Origin: a virus
Direction: 5' to 3' (one strand)
Length of the DNA: 44,578 bases
IMG/VR virus record: IMGVR_UViG_3300032288_002980
Span: 1 to 44,578 of that record
Part shown: piece by piece, positions 37,425-44,578 of the stretch
Position numbering within the stretch: the stretch's first letter is position 1
How the letters are laid out: the number at the start of each line of letters is the position of its first letter
Made by a program: the position numbers and the translations under genes
The notes under the pieces: model-generated
Database searches by the model: none
Seen by the model: the letters and a program-made list of their open reading frames with translations, nothing else
What the model was told of the DNA's origin: nothing

Positions 37425-39743
37425 ATGTTCGCACCAGACCTATCCGTTCCGTTTGAGAAGAAGAAGTCCAAGGAGTTCGGGAAGGACTTTGCTTCGGGCT
37501 TGGAGTCATGGCACTTGATGCAGATAGAAAGCCCCAACTTTCCAAAGAGGAGATGGGCTGAGAACTATCAATACGCATTAGGCAACCAAACCTATTTGCG
37601 TACCACGCAGCCAATAGACAACCTTGTAGGAACGGACAGTCAAACGCTTCCCGGAGCAGACCTCCGGAATATGAAGCTAACGTCCACCATCCTTGAGAGT
37701 ATTGTAGGCAAGCTGAACAAGCAGCGATTCCGTCCCACCGTTTCCATGATAGATGCGCTTGCTATGAATGAGCGCACAGACATGAAAGCCAAGATGGAAC
37801 TTGCCATGTACCTGAAACAACAGGGCATGGAGATGGCGCAAATTACGCAGCAGCTTGGCCTAACTCCTGATGATGTCCCAATGGACACAACGGAACTACA
37901 AATCCTGCTTGATTGTATGCCTCAATTCGTTGAGGAAATGAACATTGAGCTTGCCCTTAATAAAATAGGAAACGAAAACAACCTTGACATTCTTGCGAGG
38001 ATGGCCGACTATGACGATGCCATCACTGCCGTAAGGGGTCACTACATCAATCGAATCAATGGCAAACGGCAAATCGAATGGTTGGACCCGCTTAATAGCG
38101 GCCATAGTATGTCCTTTTATCCTGATGGGCGTGACATTGTTTGGAGCTACAGAATTCGTCCTGTCCCTGTGGAGCAAGTTCGCATCGAAGCGCAGGAAGA
38201 CCTCACGGATGAACAACTCAACAACCTGAGAGGGGGACAATTTAGCCTTCTCTATAACTGGTTGTTCTGGTGGAACGCCTCCAATCAGCAGAACTATCTC
38301 ACAACATTCACAAACACATATACGGACTATGTACTCGTCATGGACTTTGAGTTCGTCTCCACTGACGTTCTCTATACAAATGTCAAGAACGGGAGGGCAT
38401 ATAATGGATATTCCAAAAAGACTCCCGGAAAAGATGGAGACGTTTACACAGCTAAGGTGCAGAACCTTTTCGGTGGTAAGTACATTTGCGGCTCCGGATA
38501 TTTGTATGACTACGGTGTTAAATCAGGGATACGTCAGCCTGTCGTAACAAGGAACGAGGATGCCTTTAAGGTGAATGCCTCTAAGGTGTATGGCAATTTC
38601 GTATGGCATCATTCCTCCCTGATAAGGGGCGAATCAATTTCCATTATTGACAGAGCCAAGCCTCACATTGATTCCATTGAAATCACCTTCAAGAAATTCA
38701 AGACATACGTTAAAGAGTTTCTTCCTTGGATGATAAGGGTGGACCAGGATGCCCTTGCCGACCTTGCAATGAAGGAAGGCGACGACGTAACAGCAGAAGA
38801 CTTAATGACTACGCTCCTTGAAAGAGGAATAGGCGTTGTGTCTTCTTCTGCTTATAAAGGCTTCCATAACGCTTCTGTAAAGGATGCCCTCACGATTATT
38901 TCCAATGACGGAGGAGGAAACCTACAAGTGCTGTGGAGCTTGTTGCTTCAGCAAATCAATCTCCTGCACGATGTTGTGGGCGTTCCTAAAATAGACACCG
39001 GCGGTGGCGTAAGTCCTGAGCAAGGAAAGGCCGTTTCTCAAATGCTCCTACAGGGGAGTGAGAACGTTCTCTCCGGCCTTATGGCTGCCAAAATTGGGCT
39101 ATACACAACGCTATGGGAAAACCTGATGTACGACATTATGCAATCAGGAGAAGCCGGGGTTGTGGGCAATAAGCCTTTCAGTATTCCTCCGGGCAATCCT
39201 GACGAGCGCATCCCCAATCTTGTTGTAGAGCCATTGCCTACAGACATGGACTGGCAGGACTTGTTTGCCAAAGCACAGCAGGCTCTTGCAGCAGGAAGCC
39301 TTACAATGGACCAATATGCCTACCTGAAAATCATTGACAACATGAAGCAGGCGTGGGGCTATCTGTCCGTTCAGCAGAAGCGTAACGACATCAAGAAAGC
39401 TCAGATGCAACAAATGGCAGACCAAGCCAACACGGAGCGTCAAATGATGTCAAATCAGCAGGCTCAGGAAGGCAAAGAAAAACTTGAGCAACTTAAAATT
39501 ATAGGAAATGTAATAGGGGAATATGCGAAGGCTGCCTTTGCCAACCCTATGAATACTCAGAATCCTGAGTTAATTTTGCAAAGAATACAATTAGAATTAG
39601 ATAGAATGTATGGAAACACAGGAAATACAGCAGGACAACCTGCCCCAGGAGAGCCTTCAATACCAACAGGAGGAGCAGAGCAATCTGCCCTTCAAGGTGG
39701 CGAAGGTGGAGGACTATCCGTCCCAGAATACGCAGGAGAATAA
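37425..39743 (+). CDS. Portal protein
   Basis: A 772-residue protein assigned as portal from size, position and layout. The N-terminal half has NFPKRRWAENYQYALGNQTY and LRNMKLTSTILESIVGKLNK, resembling the wing region that starts most portals. The middle is a beta-rich clip-like part with SGHSMSFYPDGRDIVWSYRI. Two long helical regions follow, one with LQVLWSLLLQQINLLHDVVG and GGGVSPEQGKAVSQMLLQGS, and the C terminus has a coiled coil (MQQMADQANTERQMMSNQQA). It forms the dodecameric ring for packaging. The gene begins directly after the previous stop, and its last 134 bases overlap the scaffold gene. Confidence 0.75.
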   Translation: MFAPDLSVPFEKKKSKEFGKDFASGLESWHLMQIESPNFPKRRWAENYQYALGNQTYLRTTQPIDNLVGTDSQTLPGADLRNMKLTSTILESIVGKLNKQRFRPTVSMIDALAMNERTDMKAKMELAMYLKQQGMEMAQITQQLGLTPDDVPMDTTELQILLDCMPQFVEEMNIELALNKIGNENNLDILARMADYDDAITAVRGHYINRINGKRQIEWLDPLNSGHSMSFYPDGRDIVWSYRIRPVPVEQVRIEAQEDLTDEQLNNLRGGQFSLLYNWLFWWNASNQQNYLTTFTNTYTDYVLVMDFEFVSTDVLYTNVKNGRAYNGYSKKTPGKDGDVYTAKVQNLFGGKYICGSGYLYDYGVKSGIRQPVVTRNEDAFKVNASKVYGNFVWHHSSLIRGESISIIDRAKPHIDSIEITFKKFKTYVKEFLPWMIRVDQDALADLAMKEGDDVTAEDLMTTLLERGIGVVSSSAYKGFHNASVKDALTIISNDGGGNLQVLWSLLLQQINLLHDVVGVPKIDTGGGVSPEQGKAVSQMLLQGSENVLSGLMAAKIGLYTTLWENLMYDIMQSGEAGVVGNKPFSIPPGNPDERIPNLVVEPLPTDMDWQDLFAKAQQALAAGSLTMDQYAYLKIIDNMKQAWGYLSVQQKRNDIKKAQMQQMADQANTERQMMSNQQAQEGKEKLEQLKIIGNVIGEYAKAAFANPMNTQNPELILQRIQLELDRMYGNTGNTAGQPAPGEPSIPTGGAEQSALQGGEGGGLSVPEYAGE

Positions 39744-40671
39744 CACTCTCTTCGAAAACAATGAGGAGCCTCAAATGGAGGCTGAAGCTCCTGTAACGCA
39801 AGAGGAGCCTCAAGGGAATGTAGGCGATGATATAGAATCCCTGAGAGCAAAACTTGCCGAGCTTGAGCAGCAGCTCCAATCAAAGGAGGAGGCTCCAAGA
39901 GTGGAATACAGGATGCCCGAAGAGGTGCTTGCCCTCTTGAACAATCCTGAAACCTTGTCTGTCCTGAATGAGGACTACGAGAACAAAAGCGTTCTTGACC
40001 TCATTAAAACGGCTTTCAAAGAAGCCAATCCGTGGGCGAAGACAGACCGCCACATTGAAGCACACCTGAGAAGGCAATATCCTGATATTGACTTTGACAT
40101 ACCTGAGAATCTCGGACTGGCCGAGGAAGACTATGACGCTATTGCGTGGCAAGCCGAGGGCATCCGCCAACAGCTCATTTCCACCCAGAATGAGATTAAA
40201 GGGAAGTTAGAGTCTGCAACAAACAGCCCTGCTTATTCGCAGGAGGACTTGGACGGCTATCAACAGCAGTTCAACTCTCTTGTGGAAGACGGCATAAAGG
40301 GCATCAAGCCTGAGCCTTTAGCCTTGGACATTCCGGGGTATAAGATGCCTCAGCTTGACTTTGAGAAAATCAAGGATATTGTTTATAGTGAAGCTGTCCC
40401 GCTGTCGTTAGACGCAAATGGCAATGTGTGGCCTAACATGAAGGCAGCACAAGCTATGGCAGAATTGGAACTGCTCAAGAGCCAAATTCCGGCGATGTTG
40501 GAAGCGGCACGAAGAGCAGCCCCGAAGGAAGCCGTTGAAGCGATAAACAGAACGCTGAACAATCAAGTGCCCCAGCAGAACGCTGCCACGATGGACCCCA
40601 AACAAATTGCTGCTGCTAAAGCACCAATGCTGAATGGAATGCGAATCATGGGCGTTCAAGCAACATTTTAA
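39610..40671 (+). CDS. Scaffold-type protein
   Basis: A 353-residue acidic, Glu/Gln-rich, mostly helical protein directly before the capsid gene, as expected for a scaffold. A disordered N terminus precedes a coiled coil, DDIESLRAKLAELEQQLQSK (about 74-93). Further helices include AEGIRQQLISTQNEIKGKLE, and the C terminus reads MLNGMRIMGVQATF. The start at ATG 39610 overlaps the portal gene by 134 bases in another frame. ATG 39775, preceded by GAGGAG, is a possible second start giving a shorter form, as known for some scaffold genes. Confidence 0.7.
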   Translation: METQEIQQDNLPQESLQYQQEEQSNLPFKVAKVEDYPSQNTQENNTLFENNEEPQMEAEAPVTQEEPQGNVGDDIESLRAKLAELEQQLQSKEEAPRVEYRMPEEVLALLNNPETLSVLNEDYENKSVLDLIKTAFKEANPWAKTDRHIEAHLRRQYPDIDFDIPENLGLAEEDYDAIAWQAEGIRQQLISTQNEIKGKLESATNSPAYSQEDLDGYQQQFNSLVEDGIKGIKPEPLALDIPGYKMPQLDFEKIKDIVYSEAVPLSLDANGNVWPNMKAAQAMAELELLKSQIPAMLEAARRAAPKEAVEAINRTLNNQVPQQNAATMDPKQIAAAKAPMLNGMRIMGVQATF

Positions 40672-40692
40672 TTTTTTTAACAAAACAAGACA

Positions 40693-42147
40693 ATGGCTCT
40701 TAACACAAACCCGGCTTTCAGTGGCGCACAAGCCACCTCGCCTCTTAACCCAGCAGATGCCGCCACCCTATCCGGACTTGCGGACAACACCTCATTCGTG
40801 AGGGATTTCTGGCCTACCCTTCTTGACCGTTATCCTGACCGTCAGCTCATTGAGAACGGCCTTATGGCTCACCTCGTGGACAACAAGGCTTTTGTAGGCG
40901 TTCAAACCAACACTACACAAGTTTTCCATGCTGAACAAGGTTCTGTTCTGAACACGCTGACAGTGGCCGCAGGTTCTACATTCAGCGGTACTGCCGGTGG
41001 AGAATCTACCATTGTTGTGAATTCTATTTCCTACGATGCGGCTCTTTATAACTACGCCACTCTTGGTCAGAACTTTCAGATTGCTGGAAACCCAAGCATC
41101 ATCCTGAACGTTACAGAGGCTCCAACTACACAAGGCAGTGCTACATTTTCTTTCAAGGTTAAGCCTTCTGATGATGTCACCCTGACTTCCACTATTCTTC
41201 CTGTTGGTAGCGTTCTCCTTCCACAAGATGCTGTGAATGATGTGAACGGAAACTTCCCCGATGGCTCTGTTCGTGGTTGGTCTCGTTATGGCGTGAACTT
41301 CCAGTATATGTCCACTGGCTCCGCCATCGTTGGTCAGGACACTTACAATCAGGCTTTCATGTTCCAACTTGAAGGCGGTCAGTCCATCCTTGCTCCTCGT
41401 ATCTTCGCTGATGCTTTGATGACTGCTATGCTTCGCAAGTCTGCTGCCATCACTCGTGGTCGTGGTGAAGTTTACGGTGCTACTAATGGTCGTCAAACCA
41501 CTGTCGGATTTGTTTCTGCTGCTCAGGCTTTCGGTTTGACAGACGACTATCAGGCAGGTGGTGTTCAGATGAATGACCTTGAGGACATCGGCATCCGTCT
41601 TCAGAACCGTGGCGCGGGCACTGAGCTTGACCTGTGGGGTGGCTACAACTTCCTTCAGAGCATTCAGCGTAACGCTTTGTCTCCATTGACAGGTGGTGCT
41701 GTTCAATACATCTCTGGTGAAATGAACAACACTTCAGGCCGTCCTGGTTTGAAAAAGTCTCTTGGTCACTTCATCCTTGGTAAGTTCAAGGTGAACCTGA
41801 ACGAGGCTTCTGAGTGGGCGCACAAGGCTATGTACTCTCCTGACATCACCGGAACTGATTCCCTGACTTCAGGCTATTGGGCTAATGCTTTCTGCATCAT
41901 TCCAAAAGAAGATGTTGCTGTTCCTCGTGAACTCACCAACACATCTTACACCGTCACTGCTCCTATGTTCCGCGTTCTTCAACTGAAAGCCCCTGTAACA
42001 ACTGGTGGTACTCCGGTGATGAACCAAATCGTGAAGCGTGACCCCGCACACTTTGGCGCTATGAAGTATCAAATCATCAACAATGAATACTTCGCTGCTC
42101 AGACGATGCTTGCTTCTAAGCTATACTTCGGAGGAACTATTATGTAA
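40693..42147 (+). CDS. Major capsid protein (HK97-like fold expected)
   Basis: A 484-residue protein, identified by position after the scaffold and by composition. It has a helical N arm (TSFVRDFWPTLLDRYPDRQL), a beta-rich middle and a final domain. Its codons differ from the rest of the window: Arg and Gly are mostly CGT and GGT instead of AGG or GGA, the pattern of very strong expression. A strong terminator follows. Segments such as FQLEGGQSILAPRIFADALM and EASEWAHKAMYSPDITGTDS are typical of capsid sequences of Bacteroidota podoviruses. An A-rich leader (40672-40692) rather than a Shine-Dalgarno precedes it. Confidence 0.85.
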   Translation: MALNTNPAFSGAQATSPLNPADAATLSGLADNTSFVRDFWPTLLDRYPDRQLIENGLMAHLVDNKAFVGVQTNTTQVFHAEQGSVLNTLTVAAGSTFSGTAGGESTIVVNSISYDAALYNYATLGQNFQIAGNPSIILNVTEAPTTQGSATFSFKVKPSDDVTLTSTILPVGSVLLPQDAVNDVNGNFPDGSVRGWSRYGVNFQYMSTGSAIVGQDTYNQAFMFQLEGGQSILAPRIFADALMTAMLRKSAAITRGRGEVYGATNGRQTTVGFVSAAQAFGLTDDYQAGGVQMNDLEDIGIRLQNRGAGTELDLWGGYNFLQSIQRNALSPLTGGAVQYISGEMNNTSGRPGLKKSLGHFILGKFKVNLNEASEWAHKAMYSPDITGTDSLTSGYWANAFCIIPKEDVAVPRELTNTSYTVTAPMFRVLQLKAPVTTGGTPVMNQIVKRDPAHFGAMKYQIINNEYFAAQTMLASKLYFGGTIM

Positions 42148-42168
42148 TAGCTTCCTGTGAAAAAAAGA

Positions 42169-42198
42169 GGGGCCATCTGAAAAGTTGGCCCTTTTTTT
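42169..42198 (+). terminator. Intrinsic terminator after the capsid gene
   Basis: GGGCCA / TGGCCC (42170-42175 with 42186-42191) form the stem, followed by seven T. It ends the capsid message. Confidence 0.85.
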
Positions 42199-42234
42199 GT
42201 TTATTTGCCTAATAAATATAAAACAACATATTAT

Positions 42235-43209
42235 ATGGTAGTTTCAACAGACAGAAACAGTATTAACGAAATCAACACATGGCCCGAAGAAGTGGAAGCA
42301 AAGTTGATTGAATTGCAGCCCGGCGAGATTGTAAAGGTGAGGCTTAACCCCGTTCTTTGGTTTAATGTCCTTGAGCAGAGAGGGACGAGCAACGATTACA
42401 ATCGCCCCACATCACAAGGGATGGTGAAGAAAGTAGGACAACATGGCATTCCTTCCCCTTGGACAATTCGATATAACAGACAACCTTTCCAAATCGGATT
42501 TCTTGAGGGGTATGATGCGCAGGGAGTGGCTCGTTACACTAAGCCCTTGTTCAGCGACCAAGGAGAACTGGTATTTAATGGCGACCGTGTAGGCGACAGG
42601 GAGCGTTTCTTTGTGATTCAGCTTCACCCTCAGATGCGTATTGACCCTCTGACGGGACTTGAGCGCATGAATTGGAAGTTTGAAATTGTTGATGCTGAGA
42701 AAGAAAGCACAGGAATTACGCAGAACTTTGAGGCTAAACTTGCTCTCCTTAACAAGATTAAAGATTTGAACGAGCAAAGCCTGAATACGCTAATGAAGTC
42801 TTCTGTTTACGGAAGGGTGTTCTTCCATAAGCCTGACCTTATAGGAAAGACAAAGGCTTCTCGTGCCGTTCTTGTGAAGAAGGTGGAAGAAGGAAGGCTC
42901 AAGGAGGTGAACGATATGCTTAAAGCTCTTGACGAGGTGAATAAAATTAGCCTCGTGTATGATGGTCTTGTAGCCAAGAAGCTCATTTGCACAGAGACGA
43001 AATTGCTTCGTTACGATGGATTGGAAATTTGTACCTTTGCAGAGGAGATAAGCATCCCGAACATGGAGGAAGCCGCCATCAACATCTTCAAGTACGCAAG
43101 CCACTTGCCTGCCTTTGAAGAGAAAGTGATTGAGTTTCTTCGTGAAGGATATGAGGGTGCTAAATCCACTGTTCACAAAGCCCGCAGGGGAGTAAAAGGA
43201 GAAGAATAA
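42235..43209 (+). CDS. Hypothetical protein downstream of capsid
   Basis: A 324-residue protein of unknown function. The first 170 residues look alpha/beta (IELQPGEIVKVRLNPVLWFN, RERFFVIQLHPQMRIDPLTG). The rest is helical and charged, ending in ARRGVKGEE. ATG 42235 was chosen; the longer in-frame start at a TTG (42205) sits in the T-run region just after the terminator. Its place between capsid and two small genes suggests a head-completion or virion-related role, without direct support. Confidence 0.5.
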   Translation: MVVSTDRNSINEINTWPEEVEAKLIELQPGEIVKVRLNPVLWFNVLEQRGTSNDYNRPTSQGMVKKVGQHGIPSPWTIRYNRQPFQIGFLEGYDAQGVARYTKPLFSDQGELVFNGDRVGDRERFFVIQLHPQMRIDPLTGLERMNWKFEIVDAEKESTGITQNFEAKLALLNKIKDLNEQSLNTLMKSSVYGRVFFHKPDLIGKTKASRAVLVKKVEEGRLKEVNDMLKALDEVNKISLVYDGLVAKKLICTETKLLRYDGLEICTFAEEISIPNMEEAAINIFKYASHLPAFEEKVIEFLREGYEGAKSTVHKARRGVKGEE

Positions 43210-43409
43210 TGGACACCGCAGAAACATTGTACGGAAAGTATCTGGCCTCCCTTGGATGGGATATTCAAGGGGGATGCACGGCTGCTTCTGTTAAAACGCA
43301 AACACTTCTTGCTTTCTATCAGGAAGTGCTTTACAGGCAGAGCGCAGCAGTGAGTGATGAAGTGACGGCTAATCAGCTTCTCACGTTCACATACCAGAAC
43401 TACCAATAG
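43209..43409 (+). CDS. Hypothetical small protein
   Basis: A 66-residue helical protein that I do not recognise (LYGKYLASLGWDIQGGCTAA, LLAFYQEVLYRQSAAVSDEV). It overlaps the previous stop by one base and is followed by a terminator, so it ends the short unit beginning at 42235. Confidence 0.5.
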   Translation: MDTAETLYGKYLASLGWDIQGGCTAASVKTQTLLAFYQEVLYRQSAAVSDEVTANQLLTFTYQNYQ

Positions 43410-43442
43410 AGCCGCGCAATGTTTCCACAAATTGAAACAGAG

Positions 43443-43474
43443 AGGGAGGGAGTAATATTCCTCCCTTTTCTTTT
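43443..43474 (+). terminator. Intrinsic terminator
   Basis: AGGGAGG / CCTCCCT (43443-43449 with 43460-43466) is followed by a T-rich run. It precedes a promoter-like element by only a few bases. Confidence 0.75.
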
Positions 43475-43481
43475 ACATTAG
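43474..43481 (+). promoter_or_regulatory. Variant -7 promoter element TACATTAG, 4 bases from ATG
   Basis: TACATTAG differs from TAnnTTTG by one base and ends exactly four bases before ATG 43486, repeating the spacing at 5540, 6083 and the minus-strand 20361. It overlaps the T-run of the terminator. Confidence 0.4.
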
Positions 43482-43485
43482 CGCA

Positions 43486-43908
43486 ATGAATACAAAACTC
43501 GGCATTCATGTAGGAATCAAGGGAAAGATTCCTCAGACGGAACAGGAGGTATTGGCCTATTTGGCCTCGATATATTCCTGGCAGGAATGGAATGGCCCGC
43601 TTGTCTTAGCTTGTGATGAAGATTTTTATATGTGGCTTCACGACTTTGGAGCGGAGTTTTTCTATGTGGACATCATTCCCCTACATATTGAATATGAGAA
43701 CGAGGATGATGTAAAAGAGCATTTCAAGAAACATACGCCTTACGATTTATATTTCGTTGGGCTTTACGAAAGAGCCTTGATGGATGGGGATGGGAAAGTA
43801 ATTGATTTAAAGGAATGCTATGAACAAAAAGATTTCGTAGATTTGCAATTAGAACTTCTTCCTGAAGATTACAAAAAACTGATATGGCAACACCCTCACA
43901 ACCCGTAA
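43486..43908 (+). CDS. Hypothetical acidic protein
   Basis: A 140-residue acidic protein, probably alpha/beta, of unknown function. Segments include IPQTEQEVLAYLASIYSWQE, VLACDEDFYMWLHDFGAEFF and YDLYFVGLYERALMDGDGKV. Its last 25 bases overlap the start of the next gene. Confidence 0.5.
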   Translation: MNTKLGIHVGIKGKIPQTEQEVLAYLASIYSWQEWNGPLVLACDEDFYMWLHDFGAEFFYVDIIPLHIEYENEDDVKEHFKKHTPYDLYFVGLYERALMDGDGKVIDLKECYEQKDFVDLQLELLPEDYKKLIWQHPHNP

Positions 43909-44578
43909 GGCTTACATATACGGCTTCGGGAATAACATTTGCAAAGGCCAATGAAAACAACATTGCCATTGCCAATACCCAAAGCGGCCTTGGAGAATTG
44001 ACGGACGTTATTGCTCCTGTGACGCTTGCAACAGGCGTAATTACGGTGAGTACAACAACTGTAAATGGCTTAGGAACTTCTTTCCTTACAGATTTTAAGG
44101 CGGGGCAATATTTGTTTTATTATAACAACGAAGGAGAGCCTGCGCTTCTTGGGAAGATTATGTCTGTTACAAACGATGTGTTAATGACGCTCACGGCAAA
44201 CGCTGCAATAAGCGTCACAGATGTATATTGCGGGATGGCCTCCACAATTCTTGGCACGTCAGAGAACCTGATGATACGGATTCCTGTAGTGTCAAGTGGC
44301 CCTAATGTCATCATCCCGAACTGGGCGGCATATAGGGTTGTTGAAACGCCTCTTGATGCTACGGCATATAACAATGAAACGTACAGCAATCTTGAGCAAT
44401 ACAGTGACGTAAACGCTCCTCAGACTCCGACTCAGACCCCGACAAAAATCCCTTATACAATTCAACCCGTCTATAATTTCCAGAGCTATCAGACTCTTGT
44501 GAACGGGCAGAAAACGACATTGTATTTTCAGACAGCGGCAAACTTTCCAAGTTTTTGTTACGCAGTGCTGAATCCATA
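43884..44578 (+). CDS. Structural protein, 3' end beyond the window
   Basis: An open frame from ATG 43884 runs 231 complete codons without a stop to the edge. It begins ATPSQPVRLTYTASGITFAK. The middle carries a motif common in phage head and tail proteins: TVNGLGTSFLTDFKAGQYLF, then a step to GKIMSVTNDVLMTLTANAAI. A Pro/Thr linker (APQTPTQTPTKIP) separates it from a second beta-rich part. It overlaps the previous gene by 25 bases. Likely a tail or fibre-associated structural protein; the rest of its length is unknown. Confidence 0.6.
   Translation, partial: MATPSQPVRLTYTASGITFAKANENNIAIANTQSGLGELTDVIAPVTLATGVITVSTTTVNGLGTSFLTDFKAGQYLFYYNNEGEPALLGKIMSVTNDVLMTLTANAAISVTDVYCGMASTILGTSENLMIRIPVVSSGPNVIIPNWAAYRVVETPLDATAYNNETYSNLEQYSDVNAPQTPTQTPTKIPYTIQPVYNFQSYQTLVNGQKTTLYFQTAANFPSFCYAVLNP

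Noticed and set aside
40792-41706. A 304-codon minus-strand frame under the capsid gene
   Set aside because: The strong codon bias of the capsid gene leaves few stops on the other strand. The translated product looks random and no promoter is present.
42199-42208. A promoter reading of TTTATTTG after the capsid terminator
   Set aside because: It lacks the TAnn part of the -7 element and lies in the terminator T-run region.
1-44578. CRISPR arrays, insertion sequences, rRNA genes, an integrase with attachment sites
   Set aside because: No regularly spaced direct repeats with unique spacers, no transposase or recombinase motifs, and no rRNA-like sequence were seen on either strand.

Overview
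The window looks like one arm of a double-stranded DNA tailed phage of a Bacteroidota host. The evidence is a full phage complement (terminase, portal, scaffold, major capsid protein, very large internal proteins, a primase-helicase and a replication initiator) and at least a dozen copies of TAnnTTTG, the -7 element of the Bacteroidota housekeeping sigma factor, sitting in front of genes. Shine-Dalgarno sequences are rare. The order of structural genes and several protein signatures (ring/adaptor proteins, a large YWTD-bearing tail protein, giant polyvalent proteins) suggest a podovirus with distant crAss-like affinity. That placement is my inference from pattern memory, not a search result. 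No integrase, lysis cassette or RNA polymerase was recognised, and the last gene runs off the right edge, so the genome is incomplete here.

Layout. 1-665: a noncoding, GC- and G-run-rich region, then an AT-rich stretch with three 21-bp-spaced repeats in front of a RepL-like winged-helix protein. 666-3428: small early genes (Cys-rich, tandem paralogues, DUF3310, a NUMOD1-like protein, a coiled-coil membrane protein) with a tRNA-like RNA in the middle. 3432-7558: short transcription units, each with its own promoter, including a metallophosphoesterase interrupted by an AT-rich intein. 7208-10478: two architecturally matching leader RNAs, then the replication module: an O-like initiator with iterons inside its gene and a T7-gp4-type primase-helicase. 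10462-15089: a compact, heavily overlapping run with a NinB-like protein, HNH nuclease, MazG-like pyrophosphohydrolase, a GroES-like co-chaperonin and a tandem two-domain cpn10-like protein. 15086-17613: large terminase and a small Thr/Ser/Ala-rich protein. 17675-20356: three glycosyltransferase-like genes, the only minus-strand operon. 20452-44578: virion genes, namely ring/adaptor proteins, two giant polyvalent proteins flanking a ferritin-like gene, the large tail protein, an Ala-rich ejection-type protein, portal, scaffold, capsid and a cut-off structural gene.

How the parts fit. The two leaders at 7220-7322 and 7587-7713 could set entry into the replication module through a kissing-loop/terminator decision. 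The initiator would bind its in-gene iterons and load the primase-helicase. The co-chaperonins probably adapt host GroEL for capsid folding. The giant proteins, with ParB-like, clamp-like and possible ADP-ribosyltransferase-like domains, are probably packaged and ejected. The glycosyltransferases probably modify the virion or the host surface. The strongest candidates for something undescribed are the paired kissing-loop leader RNAs, the ferritin-like gene, the clamp-like domain in a giant virion-type protein, and the in-gene replication origin.
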